Assembly: GCF_040750475.1 (NCBI RefSeq) | Contig: NZ_JABJVY010000001.1 | Location: 473,614 to 537,613 of the forward strand | From: Amorphus sp040750475 | Lineage (GTDB): Bacteria; Pseudomonadota; Alphaproteobacteria; Rhizobiales; Amorphaceae | DNA length: 64,000 nucleotides | Reading direction: 5' to 3' | In this document: piece by piece, positions 45,815 to 54,624 of the stretch | Numbering within the stretch: the first letter of the stretch is position 1 | Layout of the letters: the number at the start of each line of letters is the position of its first letter | Position numbers and translations under genes: made by a program | Notes under the pieces: generated by a model | The model's database searches: none | Told to the model about the DNA's origin: nothing | Seen by the model: only the letters and a program-made list of their open reading frames with translations

Positions 45815-47350
45815 ATGGTTTTCGAGATCCGACGCCGCACGTTCATGCAGATGCTGGGGTTGGGAGCCGCCAGCGCCGGCGTGTTCGGCAGAAGTCTCCC
45901 GGTGCTCGCCGCCGACGGCGACACGGTGACGATCGGTTGGCCGAGCGACGTCCCGAGCTGGGACCCCAACCTGCGCTTTTCGCCGGATTCCCAGCCGCTC
46001 TATAAGCAGATCTTCAGCCAACCACTGACTCAGGCGCCGGACCTGAAGCTGATCCCCAATCTCATCTCCAAATGGGAGATGTCCGAGGACGGCACGAGCC
46101 TCGCCTTCGAGATCCGGGACGACATCACGTTCCAGAACGGCGACAAGATGACCACCGAGGACTTCCGCTTTACCTTCGTGGAACGGAAATCGTCGGAGAT
46201 GCCGCTCGACATCAAGAATTCCTGGCGCAACCTGACGGACATCGAGATCGAGTCGCCCACCAAGGCGACCATGAAGTTTTCCAAGCCGTCGACCACCGCG
46301 CCGCAATGGCTTGCCTTCCTGGGCAGCTATGTCGTGCCGAAGGGCTATCTCACGAAGGTCGGCGAAAAGGAATTCGCCCAGAAGCCGATTGGCAGCGGTC
46401 CCTACAAGCTGGTCGACTACCAACTCAACGCCCGCAGCGTGATGGAAGCCTATGACGGTTTCTGGGGCCCGAAGCCCGCGATCAAACGGGTGATCTTCGA
46501 GGTCATCAAGGACCCGTCGGCGCGCGGCGCGGCGGTCAAATCCGGCCAGGTCGACCTGACGATCAACGTGCCGGTGCGCGAGATCCAGCGCTACGAGAGC
46601 GACCCGAATCTGACCGGCGAAATCAACCCGATCACCCGCGTGATCCTGTTGCAGTGCCGGGCCGACCAGGGCTTCGCCGAGGACAAGGTGCGGCTTGCCG
46701 CCAACCACGCCATCGACAAGGAGGCGCTCTCCAAGGCCTTCTACGGCGGCAAGGCGGTGGCGCTCGCCCTGCCGGTGCCCCCCGGCACGCCCGGCTATGT
46801 CGAAGACTTCTCCTTCCCCTATGACCCGGAGAAAGCCAAGGCGCTCCTGGCGGAGGCGGGCTACGGCCCCGACAAGCCGGCCAAGATCACGTTCGGCACG
46901 ACCAACGGCCATTTCCCGAGCGACTACGATGTCGCCCGCGCGATCCAGCAGATGTGGAAAAAGGTCGGCATCGACGCCGAACTTCAGACGATCGAATACA
47001 CCAAATATTTCGAGCTCAACCGCTCCGGCACGCTGCCCGACGCGACTCTCTATTCCTGGGACAACGCAACCGGCGATCCGGAAATCTTCTCCGGCTACCT
47101 GCTCAATCCGAACATGCCGTTCTCGGCCTTCAAGAAGCCGGAACTCGGCGAGAAGATCGAACAGCTCTTCACCGAGACCAACTACGACAAGCGCATCCAG
47201 GGCTATAAGGACTTCGAAGTCTTCGCCGTGGAAACCGGCGCCACGATCCCCCTCCTGCAGACGGTGCAGACGCTCGTGCGCAAGAAGGACCTCGACTACA
47301 CCAAATATGCCAACGGCTGGGTGCTGGCGAACACCATGAAGTGGGGCTGA
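45815..47350 (+). CDS. ABC transporter substrate-binding protein (SBP_bac_5/DppA family)
   Basis: 511 residues. A Tat-like leader (RRRTFMQMLGLGAASAGVFG, twin Arg and FMQ) is followed by an extracytoplasmic binding protein of the peptide/nickel/opine family: TIGWPSDVPSWDPNLRFSPD, YDPEKAKALLAEAGYGPDKP and PEIFSGYLLNPNM. It delivers the ligand to the two permeases encoded next. The ligand may be a peptide, opine, glutathione-like or other amide compound. It is the first gene behind the 45618 operator. Confidence 0.92.
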   Translation: MVFEIRRRTFMQMLGLGAASAGVFGRSLPVLAADGDTVTIGWPSDVPSWDPNLRFSPDSQPLYKQIFSQPLTQAPDLKLIPNLISKWEMSEDGTSLAFEIRDDITFQNGDKMTTEDFRFTFVERKSSEMPLDIKNSWRNLTDIEIESPTKATMKFSKPSTTAPQWLAFLGSYVVPKGYLTKVGEKEFAQKPIGSGPYKLVDYQLNARSVMEAYDGFWGPKPAIKRVIFEVIKDPSARGAAVKSGQVDLTINVPVREIQRYESDPNLTGEINPITRVILLQCRADQGFAEDKVRLAANHAIDKEALSKAFYGGKAVALALPVPPGTPGYVEDFSFPYDPEKAKALLAEAGYGPDKPAKITFGTTNGHFPSDYDVARAIQQMWKKVGIDAELQTIEYTKYFELNRSGTLPDATLYSWDNATGDPEIFSGYLLNPNMPFSAFKKPELGEKIEQLFTETNYDKRIQGYKDFEVFAVETGATIPLLQTVQTLVRKKDLDYTKYANGWVLANTMKWG

Positions 47351-47455
47351 GCGGCACGCTCACCCTCGTGATTGTTTATCTTGTAGCCTGAGTGGTCCCG
47401 GCGGCCGGTTTGATCCGATGATCGGACGGCGTCGCCGGGACGGCGGGAATTGCCG

Positions 47456-48475
47456 ATGATCGCCACCATCCTTCCGCTGATTGGGCGGCGCCTGCTTCTG
47501 TCGGTGCTGATCCTGCTGATCGTTTCCATTCTCCTGTTCTGCGTTTTGCGGCTGTTGCCGGTGGATCCGGCCGCCATGTCGCTGCCGCCGACCGCGACGC
47601 TCGCGGAAATCGAGCAGAAGCGCCAGGAGATGGGGCTCAATCTGCCGCTGCCCCATCAATATGTGATCTGGCTCGGCGACGTGCTCCATGGCGACTTCGG
47701 GATTTCGATCCTGTTCCGCCGCAGCGTGCTCGGCCTGGTTCTGGAGACGCTGCCGGCGACGATCGAGCTCGCCGTGCTCTCCATGATCATCGCCACCGTG
47801 CTCGGCCTCGCCGGTGGGTTGTTCCTGTTTTATGTCCGCGACAGCTATGCGGAGGCCCCGGCCGATGTTGGCTCCATCATGCTTCTGTCGGTCCCGGAAT
47901 TCCTCTGGGCCTTGTTCTTCATCTTCTTTTTCGGGGTGGAGCTGAACTGGCTGCCGTTCACCGGCCGGGTGGATTCCTCCATGGCGATGCCCGACGGCTC
48001 CGGCTTCCTGCTGGTCGATTCCCTCGTCGCCGGCCAGTTCGACGTGTTCGCGAGCGCGTTCGAGCACATGATCCTGCCGTCTCTCGCGCTCGGGATCGGC
48101 TTTGCGCCGCCGATCATGCGGGTGCTGCGCTCCAGCCTGATCGACACCTACCATGAGGACTATATCCATCTGGCGCGGCTGCGGGGCCTGTCGGAGCGGC
48201 GCATCCTGATCCGCCACGCGCTCAAGAACGCGATCCTGCCGACGCTCAGCCTGATGGGCGTGCAATTCGGTTTCCTATTCGGCGGCACGCTTCTGGTGGA
48301 AGTGATCTTCTCCTATCCCGGCCTCGGCAATCTGATGGTCGATGCCGTGCGCAACGCGGACCTGCCGATCATCCAGGCGGTCGGCCTCGCCTACTGCGTG
48401 ATGGTGCTCCTCATCAACACCGTGGTCGACAGCCTCTACCTCATCCTCAATCCCAAGCTGAGGATCCGGCGATGA
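47456..48475 (+). CDS. ABC transporter permease (DppB type)
   Basis: 339 residues from ATG 47456. Six membrane helices; the first (LLLSVLILLIVSILLFCVLR) is followed by the usual LPVDPA segment. The EAA loop is LARLRGLSERRILIRHALKN. A long periplasmic loop lies after helix 3. It pairs with the next gene, whose ATG overlaps its stop (ATGA). Confidence 0.93.
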   Translation: MIATILPLIGRRLLLSVLILLIVSILLFCVLRLLPVDPAAMSLPPTATLAEIEQKRQEMGLNLPLPHQYVIWLGDVLHGDFGISILFRRSVLGLVLETLPATIELAVLSMIIATVLGLAGGLFLFYVRDSYAEAPADVGSIMLLSVPEFLWALFFIFFFGVELNWLPFTGRVDSSMAMPDGSGFLLVDSLVAGQFDVFASAFEHMILPSLALGIGFAPPIMRVLRSSLIDTYHEDYIHLARLRGLSERRILIRHALKNAILPTLSLMGVQFGFLFGGTLLVEVIFSYPGLGNLMVDAVRNADLPIIQAVGLAYCVMVLLINTVVDSLYLILNPKLRIRR

Positions 48476-49332
48476 TGCAGATCCTGCCGCCCTGGATGCG
48501 GTCCGCCCGTGTTCTGACCGGGCTGACGATCGTGACCGCGATCTTCCTATGCGCGGTGTTCGCGCCGGTTCTGTCGCCCTACGATCCCAACGAGCAGGAT
48601 CTCCTGGCGATGTATCTGCCGCCAGTCTGGGTGCCCGGCGGCGATCCCGCCCATCTGCTCGGCACCGACGGGCTCGGCCGCGACGTGCTCTCCCAGCTTC
48701 TCTATGGCGCCCGTGTCGCCATGCTGGTCGCCATTGTCGCCTCGTTCGGCGCCATGGCGATCGGCGCCGTGCTCGCCTATCTCGCCGGCTATTTCGGCGG
48801 CAAGGTCGACACCGTGATCGGCCGCGCGGTGGACGTCTGGATGTCGTTTCCGCCGGTGATCCTATCGCTGATCTTGATGGTGGGGCTGGGCGTCGGGCTT
48901 TCCAACGTGATCCTGGCGATCGTCCTGGTCGACTGGACCCGCTTTTGCCGCGTCTTGCGCGCGGAGGTGATGGTGACAGCCCGGCGCGACTATGTCGCCG
49001 CCGCCCGGCTGGTCGGCTTCTCGCACTGGCGCACCATCACTCGCGAGATCGTGCCGGCGAGCCTGCCGCTTCTGATCACCCTCGTCAGTCTGGAAATGGG
49101 GATCGCCGTCATCGTGGAAGCGATCCTGTCCTTCGTCGGCATGTCGGTGAGCGCCGAGACGCCGGCCTGGGGCCAGATGATCGCTGACGCGCGACAATAT
49201 ATCTACGACGCGCCCTGGAACCTGTTCCTTCCTTTCCTGGCCATCTTCCTCGCGGTGTTCGGCTTCAACATGCTGGGCGACGGCCTGAGGCGCACCCTGG
49301 ACGTGCGCGTCTCGGCAACGCAGCGGGTTTGA
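48472..49332 (+). CDS. ABC transporter permease (DppC type)
   Basis: 286 residues. N-terminal helix, then FAPVLSPYDPNEQD and HLLGTDGLGRDVLSQLLYGA, the standard DppC opening. Six helices are seen, with EAA loop VAAARLVGFSHWRTITREIV. It forms the inner-membrane pore with the DppB-type partner. It overlaps both neighbours by a few bases (ATGA in front, TGATG behind). Confidence 0.94.
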   Translation: MMQILPPWMRSARVLTGLTIVTAIFLCAVFAPVLSPYDPNEQDLLAMYLPPVWVPGGDPAHLLGTDGLGRDVLSQLLYGARVAMLVAIVASFGAMAIGAVLAYLAGYFGGKVDTVIGRAVDVWMSFPPVILSLILMVGLGVGLSNVILAIVLVDWTRFCRVLRAEVMVTARRDYVAAARLVGFSHWRTITREIVPASLPLLITLVSLEMGIAVIVEAILSFVGMSVSAETPAWGQMIADARQYIYDAPWNLFLPFLAIFLAVFGFNMLGDGLRRTLDVRVSATQRV

Positions 49333-51212
49333 TGGCCATGGACATGCTGATCGCCAAGAATATCGGCGTCGAGGCGGATCTGCCGGGCGGCGTGGTGCCG
49401 GTTATCCGGGAACTCGATTTCTCGCTGCCCGCCGGCCGCATTCTCGGGCTCGTGGGCGAATCCGGCGCCGGCAAGTCGATGATCGGCCGCACGATCGCCA
49501 AGCTCTTGCCCTCGCGCTTCCGGATCGCAAGCGGCGAGCTGATGTTCGACGGGCAGGACCTGGTGCGGATGCCGGACCCGACACTCCGGGCGATGCTCGG
49601 GCGTGAAATCGCTTTCGTGCCCCAGGAGCCGCTTTCCGGCCTGAACCCAGTTCTGACCATCGGCCAGCAATTCGACGAGCACCTGAAGCGGATCGCCGGC
49701 GGATCGCGCCGAGCCCGTCGCGACCGCGCGACAGCCATGCTGGACGAGGTGCACCTGTCGCGCCCGGCCGAGCTTCTGGACAAATATCCCCACCAGCTCT
49801 CCGGCGGCATGTGCCAGCGAGTGCTGATCGCCATGGCGTTCGCCAGCCGGCCGAAGCTGCTCGTCGCCGACGAGCCGACCACCGCCCTGGACGTGACGAT
49901 CCAGGCCCGCGTCGTCCGGCTGATTGCCGAGATGAAGGAACGCGACGGCACCGCCGTCATCTTCATCACCCACGATCTGCAGCTTGCCGCCCAGATCTGC
50001 GACGACATCATGGTGCTCTATGCCGGCCGGCCGGTGGAATACGGCCCCGCGCGATCGGTGTTCGCCACCCCCGGCCACCCCTATACCCGCTGCCTGCAGC
50101 TCTCCAATCCGGCCATGAGCGGGCCGCGCCGCGGGCTCTACACGCTACCGGAGCGCATGCCGGGGCTGAGCGTTCTGAAGGATCTCGCCGGCTGCTCCTT
50201 CGCGCCGCGCTGCCCGGTGGCGGAGGACGACTGCCGCACCGGGCTTCCCGCGTTCCGAACGGTCGGCGACGATCAGCAGGTCGCCTGCCTCCAAAGCGCC
50301 AAGACCGCCGCCATCGCGGCCCCGCCTTTCACGGCATCGGAAAAACCCGACCTCGGCACCCCCGTCCTTCAGGTTAAGGCGCTGACGAAGACCTTCACCG
50401 TGGATCAGGGCTTTTTCCGCAAGAGCCGGGTCGAAGCGGTCAAAGCCATCAGCTTCGACCTGCACGAGAACGAGTTCGTGGGCATCGTGGGCGAGAGCGG
50501 CAGCGGCAAGAGCACGGTGGCGCGCATGCTGAGCGGGCTGGAACCACCGACCTCCGGGAGCCTGGCCATCTCTGGGCGCGACGTGACGGCGGCCTCGCCG
50601 GCCGATCGCAACCATCAGCGCCATCATGTCCAGATGGTGTTCCAGGACCCGCAATCGGCGCTCAACCCCCGCCGGCGCGTGGGCAGTATCGTCACTCAGG
50701 CGATGGAAGCGGCCGGCGACCGGGACTGGCAGACCAGGCTGTCGCGCGCCGAAGCGCTCTTGTCGGAGATCGGGCTGCCGCCGGAGGCCGCCATGCGCTT
50801 CCCGACCCAGCTCTCCGGCGGCCAAAAACAGCGGGTCAACATCGCCCGAGCGCTGTGCGTGGCGCCGACCATCCTGGTCGCCGACGAGATCGTCTCCGGC
50901 CTCGACGTCTCCGTGCAGGCGCAACTTCTGAACCTGCTGCTGGAGCTGCGCCGCAAACGCGGCTTCTCCATGCTTCTGATTTCGCACGACCTGTCGGTGG
51001 TGCGCTATCTCTGCGACCGAGTGCTGGTGATGTACCAAGGCGAGGTGGTGGAAAGCGGCATCACGTCCCAGGTGTTCGACGCGCCGCAGCATCCCTACAC
51101 CCGCACGCTTCTGGCCGCGGTGCCGCCCGACGATCCGACCGCGACCTGGCACCCGGACCTCGACAGCGCGGCGGGCCCCGCCGCACCGCAACTGGTGGCC
51201 GCCGATGGCTGA
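49332..51212 (+). CDS. Fused dipeptide/opine ABC transporter ATPase (DppD-DppF)
   Basis: 626 residues containing two complete ATPase domains. The first has GESGAGKSMIGR, LSGGMCQRVLIAMA and LLVADEPTTALD. The second, from about residue 345, has GESGSGKSTVARM, LSGGQKQRVNIARA and ILVADEIVSGLD. Between them lies the cysteine-bearing oligopeptide C-terminal extension (CSFAPRCPVAEDDC). One polypeptide replaces the usual DppD and DppF pair. The start ATG 49332 overlaps the permease stop. Confidence 0.93.
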   Translation: MAMDMLIAKNIGVEADLPGGVVPVIRELDFSLPAGRILGLVGESGAGKSMIGRTIAKLLPSRFRIASGELMFDGQDLVRMPDPTLRAMLGREIAFVPQEPLSGLNPVLTIGQQFDEHLKRIAGGSRRARRDRATAMLDEVHLSRPAELLDKYPHQLSGGMCQRVLIAMAFASRPKLLVADEPTTALDVTIQARVVRLIAEMKERDGTAVIFITHDLQLAAQICDDIMVLYAGRPVEYGPARSVFATPGHPYTRCLQLSNPAMSGPRRGLYTLPERMPGLSVLKDLAGCSFAPRCPVAEDDCRTGLPAFRTVGDDQQVACLQSAKTAAIAAPPFTASEKPDLGTPVLQVKALTKTFTVDQGFFRKSRVEAVKAISFDLHENEFVGIVGESGSGKSTVARMLSGLEPPTSGSLAISGRDVTAASPADRNHQRHHVQMVFQDPQSALNPRRRVGSIVTQAMEAAGDRDWQTRLSRAEALLSEIGLPPEAAMRFPTQLSGGQKQRVNIARALCVAPTILVADEIVSGLDVSVQAQLLNLLLELRRKRGFSMLLISHDLSVVRYLCDRVLVMYQGEVVESGITSQVFDAPQHPYTRTLLAAVPPDDPTATWHPDLDSAAGPAAPQLVAADG

Positions 51213-52143
51213 GATCACCGCAATTCGCTTCCACGCATACGGCCCGGTCGACGTCCTGTCGGCAGACCGGATCGAGGCGCCGACCCCCGCGCCCGGCGAG
51301 GTCGCCATCGACATGAAGGCGGCGAGCGTCAACCCGATCGACTGGAAGCTCCGCAAGGGCCTTCTAAAAGACGTTTTCCCCGCGCGCTTCCCAGTCGCCG
51401 TCGGGCGCGACGGGTCGGGCGTCATTGCGGACGTCGGCGAGGGCGTGGATCCCGGCCGGATCGGACAACGCGTGGCCTTCATGGTGGGCCATGATCGCGG
51501 CACGTTTGCCGAGCGCATCACCTTGCGGGCCGATCTCGCCGTTGCGATACTGGAGACCCTGTCTTTCGCTGAGGCCGCCGCGCTGCCGCTCGCCGGCCTC
51601 AGTGCCTGGTCCGCGCTTGCCGCAGCGCCCCCGATCGAACCGGGCATGCGGGTGCTGATCCACGCCGGGGCTGGCGGGATCGGGACACTCGCGATCCAGC
51701 TCGCTTGCCTGCGCGGCGCCAGCGTTGCCGCGACGTGTTCCGCGCGCAACGCCGATTTCGTGCGCAACCTGGGGGCCTCGGAGGTGATCGCCCACGACGA
51801 AGACCGTTTCGAGGACCGGCTTACCGATCTCGACCTGGTCTTCGACACGGTGGGGGGCGAGGTCCACGCGCGCAGCTACGGCGTCCTCAAAAAGGGTGGC
51901 GCGCTGGTCGCGCTCAACGCCGCACCGTTCGTCGAGCAGAGCGCCGACTACGGCGTCACCCTGATCCGGCCGACGATCGCCCCCGACCCGGCCGCGCTGA
52001 CGGAGATCCTTGCGCTCGCCGGCTGCGGCAAGCTCAAGCCGATCATCGACCGCATCTACCCTTTCGCAGAATTCCGAGTCGCACAGGGCCAATCGGAAAC
52101 CGGGCCGGTGCGGGGCAAGATCGTGGTCGAGATCGGCACGTGA
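51205..52143 (+). CDS. NADPH-dependent quinone oxidoreductase-like MDR protein
   Basis: 312 residues, zinc-free medium-chain dehydrogenase/reductase. Visible are AASVNPIDWKLRKGLL, the NADP-binding LIHAGAGGIGTLAIQLACLR and DLVFDTVGGEVHARSYGVLK. It probably reduces an enone or quinone intermediate. ATG 51205 overlaps the ATPase gene by 8 bases, so it belongs to the importer operon. Its stop is 5 bases from that of the convergent monooxygenase gene. Confidence 0.9.
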   Translation: MAEITAIRFHAYGPVDVLSADRIEAPTPAPGEVAIDMKAASVNPIDWKLRKGLLKDVFPARFPVAVGRDGSGVIADVGEGVDPGRIGQRVAFMVGHDRGTFAERITLRADLAVAILETLSFAEAAALPLAGLSAWSALAAAPPIEPGMRVLIHAGAGGIGTLAIQLACLRGASVAATCSARNADFVRNLGASEVIAHDEDRFEDRLTDLDLVFDTVGGEVHARSYGVLKKGGALVALNAAPFVEQSADYGVTLIRPTIAPDPAALTEILALAGCGKLKPIIDRIYPFAEFRVAQGQSETGPVRGKIVVEIGT

Positions 52144-52148
52144 TGCAC

Positions 52149-53243
52149 TCAGGTCTCGCGCAGCCCCGCCTCGCGCAGGAGCGGCAGCACCTGCGCGTTG
52201 AAGTAGGGCAGCTCGTTCTTATAGTTCACAAACGACATCGCCATCCCGGCGAAGCCGACCTCGTGCATCTTCTCGATTTCCGACGCGATGTGCTCGGGCG
52301 TGCCGACCAGCGGATAGCCGCCGGCACCGCCGGCGAAGCGCTTGCGATGCAGCCGGTAGGCTTCCGGATCATGGGAGCCGGAGAATTTCTGCTTCTGCGC
52401 CATGTAGTGATCGACGCTTTCGGTGTCGGCCATGGTGACGGCGTAGTGTTCGAAATAGTCCTCCGCCTCCGCCTGGGTCGGCCGGCAGACCACCGGACAG
52501 GTGGTGAAGACGCCAACCTCGCGACCGGTGGCCGCACTGCGCGTCTTCATGTCGGCGATGTTCGTCGCCGCATCCTCGAACTCCATGAAGGTGGTGAACA
52601 GGAAGTCCGCGGCCTTGGCGGCGAACTCCCGTCCGGGCGGAGAGAACGCGGCGTTCAGCGTGATCGGTCGCGGGCTCTGGATCGGCTGCGGCTTACCCGA
52701 CACCCCCTCCAGCTTGTAGAACTGGCCGTCATAATCGAACGGCTCATCGGCGGTGTAGATCTTCTGGATGATCTCGAACCATTCGAGCCCCTGGTCGTAG
52801 CGGTTCTCGATCATCGGCAGGCCGAACATGCCGAACTCTTCCGGGTTCCAGCCGCATACGATGTTGAAGCCGGCCCGGCCGCCGGAGGCGTGGTCAATGG
52901 TGGTGAGCGCCTTGGCGGCGAACACCGGATGCACCATCGGCACATGCACGGTGGCAAACAGCGCGATGTTCTTGGTGAAACCCGCGAGGCCGGCGGCGAA
53001 GGTGAAGGTTTCGAAGCTCCATTCACGGCTGTTGAGCTCGCCGCCGAAGCCCTTCCAACGGGCAATCGGCAGCACGAACTCAAGGCCGGCGCGGTCGGCC
53101 ATCTGCGCGGCTTCGACGATCTCGGTCCATTTGGCCGGCCAGCGCTCCGGCACCTTGGTGAGGGCAAGCCCGCCATCGGCGTTCATCGAAAACACGCCGA
53201 TCTTGAACTTGTTCGGACCGTGCATGGGATTTGTTGCTGTCAT
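52149..53243 (-). CDS. LLM-class flavin-dependent monooxygenase (RutA/SsuD-like)
   Basis: 364 residues, bacterial-luciferase TIM barrel. Visible are KIGVFSMNADGG, LPIARWKGFGGELNSREWSFE, ASGGRAGFNIVCGWNPEEF and NRYDQGLEWFEIIQKIY, most like the RutA pyrimidine monooxygenase and SsuD groups. Such enzymes use reduced FMN from a separate reductase, and a flavin reductase gene lies 830 bases away, divergent. It should oxygenate the pathway substrate, possibly opening an N-heterocycle or amide. It follows the second GntR gene by 27 bases and is likely cotranscribed with it. Confidence 0.9.
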   Translation of the reverse strand: MTATNPMHGPNKFKIGVFSMNADGGLALTKVPERWPAKWTEIVEAAQMADRAGLEFVLPIARWKGFGGELNSREWSFETFTFAAGLAGFTKNIALFATVHVPMVHPVFAAKALTTIDHASGGRAGFNIVCGWNPEEFGMFGLPMIENRYDQGLEWFEIIQKIYTADEPFDYDGQFYKLEGVSGKPQPIQSPRPITLNAAFSPPGREFAAKAADFLFTTFMEFEDAATNIADMKTRSAATGREVGVFTTCPVVCRPTQAEAEDYFEHYAVTMADTESVDHYMAQKQKFSGSHDPEAYRLHRKRFAGGAGGYPLVGTPEHIASEIEKMHEVGFAGMAMSFVNYKNELPYFNAQVLPLLREAGLRET

Positions 53244-53270
53244 TTTCTTGCCTCTGGATGGAAGACGGGG

Positions 53271-53942
53271 TCAGTCTGGCCGACCCTCGCCATCGCGGTA
53301 GTAGCGTTCGGCGCCGTCGATGAAGCCGTGCGCGGCACGCGCCGCAGCCGCTTCGTCGTTGGCGCCGAAGGCATCGAGATGCAGCGCGAGAAGGTGCAAC
53401 ACCTCTTCGCGGGCGGTCGCATGGACGAGGGTGGTGCGCCGGACGAAGCCCGCCTGATCGTCGAATTTCAGGATCGCCTCGGCGAGCCGCCGGTTCGGCA
53501 CGCGCTCCACCCAGGCGGCGCGAAAATCGTAGTTCGCCGCGAGAAATCCGGAAAAATCATCCGCCCGGTGCGCCGTCTCGACCCGGTCGCGAACCTGCGA
53601 AAGCCGCTCCAGGAGACTCGCATCGGCGAGACGGGCCACATGGCGCGCCGCCGTCGGCTCCAGCAGGCGGCGCATCTCGAAGATCTCAGCCATGTCGGCG
53701 GCCGTGGGCGCCACGACCTGATAGCCGATGCCGCCACTGTCGAGGAAGCCGTCCGCCACCAGCCGGGCGAGCGCCTCGCGCACCGGCGAGCGCGACACCG
53801 ACAAAGCGCTGGCGAGCGCCGACTCCACCAGCCGCTCCCCCGGCGCATGAACGCCGGAACGGAGCTGAAAGCGAAGCTGCAGATAGATCTGGTCGGCCAG
53901 CGCCGGCGCACGTTGCAGCTCATCGAGGGCAAGTGGCGTCAT
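53271..53942 (-). CDS. GntR-family regulator, FCD type (second of two)
   Basis: 223 residues from ATG 53942. The winged helix (about 10-75) has DQIYLQLRFQLRSGVHAPGE and ALSVSRSPVREALARLVADG. The FCD domain begins FEMRRLLEPTAARHVARLAD. It probably represses its own operon with the monooxygenase and the divergent flavin reductase operon through the palindrome 35 bases upstream. It is a paralogue of the regulator at 43772. Confidence 0.9.
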   Translation of the reverse strand: MTPLALDELQRAPALADQIYLQLRFQLRSGVHAPGERLVESALASALSVSRSPVREALARLVADGFLDSGGIGYQVVAPTAADMAEIFEMRRLLEPTAARHVARLADASLLERLSQVRDRVETAHRADDFSGFLAANYDFRAAWVERVPNRRLAEAILKFDDQAGFVRRTTLVHATAREEVLHLLALHLDAFGANDEAAAARAAHGFIDGAERYYRDGEGRPD

Positions 53943-53976
53943 TCGATGGGACCCGACATTGCACCGCCGACCGTCG

Positions 53977-53988
53977 ACAGTATACTGT
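53977..53988. promoter_or_regulatory. Palindromic operator between the divergent GntR/monooxygenase and flavin reductase operons
   Basis: ACAGTATACTGT, a perfect 12-bp palindrome identical to the inner part of the 45618 site. It lies 35 bases before the regulator start and 83 bases before the reductase start. Confidence 0.75.
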
Positions 53989-54070
53989 TTGGCGATCTTA
54001 TCGACCGACGCACCGTCGTCAAGCGGTCGCCGCAGACCGACGACAGCCACCGAAAAGACAGAGGTGCCAG

Positions 54071-54574
54071 GTGAGCACGACCGATTCCGAACAGCCCTCC
54101 TCCCCGATCGATGTGAAGACGTTCTGGAGCGCGATCGCGGCCAAGCCGTCGGCTGTGGCCGTGGTGACGGCTGCGGACGCGAACGGGCCGGCCGGCTTCA
54201 TGGCCCTGTCCGTCGCCCATCTCTCCGCCGATCCGCCGATCGTCACCGTCAGCATCGACGGCCGCACCTCGGCGCTCGCCACCGTTCGCTCGGCGGGCCA
54301 TTTCGCCGTCAACTATCTGGTGCGCACCGACGAGGCCCTCGCCAACGACTTTTCCGGCCGAACCGAGCGCCAAGGCGCCGACCGCTTCGAGCCCACCCGC
54401 TGGACCACGCTTGCGACCGGTGCCCCGATTCTCGCTGACTCCATTTGCGCGTTCGATTGCCGGCTGGAGGAGATGATCGAGCGCAACGGCAGCGTTCTCG
54501 CGCTGGGGCGCCTGGTCGATGTTAGGACCGGTGAAGGCGATCCCTTGCTGTTCTTTCGAAACGGCTACCGATGA
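54071..54574 (+). CDS. Flavin reductase (RutF/HpaC-like)
   Basis: 167 residues from GTG 54071, with GAGGT upstream. The flavin reductase-like domain shows KPSAVAVVTAADANGPAGFM, ALSVAHLSADPPIVTVSIDG and SAGHFAVNYL. It supplies reduced FMN to the luciferase-type monooxygenase encoded divergently. Its stop overlaps the ATG of a 17-codon mini-frame that runs to the thiolase-like gene. Confidence 0.92.
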   Translation: MSTTDSEQPSSPIDVKTFWSAIAAKPSAVAVVTAADANGPAGFMALSVAHLSADPPIVTVSIDGRTSALATVRSAGHFAVNYLVRTDEALANDFSGRTERQGADRFEPTRWTTLATGAPILADSICAFDCRLEEMIERNGSVLALGRLVDVRTGEGDPLLFFRNGYR

Positions 54575-54624
54575 GCATCGATCGTCAGCTCGGCCCGTGC
54601 GCCACCGGCGGAGACGCAGCGTGA
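54571..54624 (+). CDS. 17-codon mini-cistron joining flavin reductase and thiolase-like genes
   Basis: ATG at 54571 overlaps the reductase stop (ATGA). The frame MSIDRQLGPCATGGDAA ends in TGA that overlaps the thiolase-like GTG start (GTGA at 54621). Double overlap suggests translational coupling rather than a functional peptide. No family can be assigned. Confidence 0.35.
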   Translation: MSIDRQLGPCATGGDAA

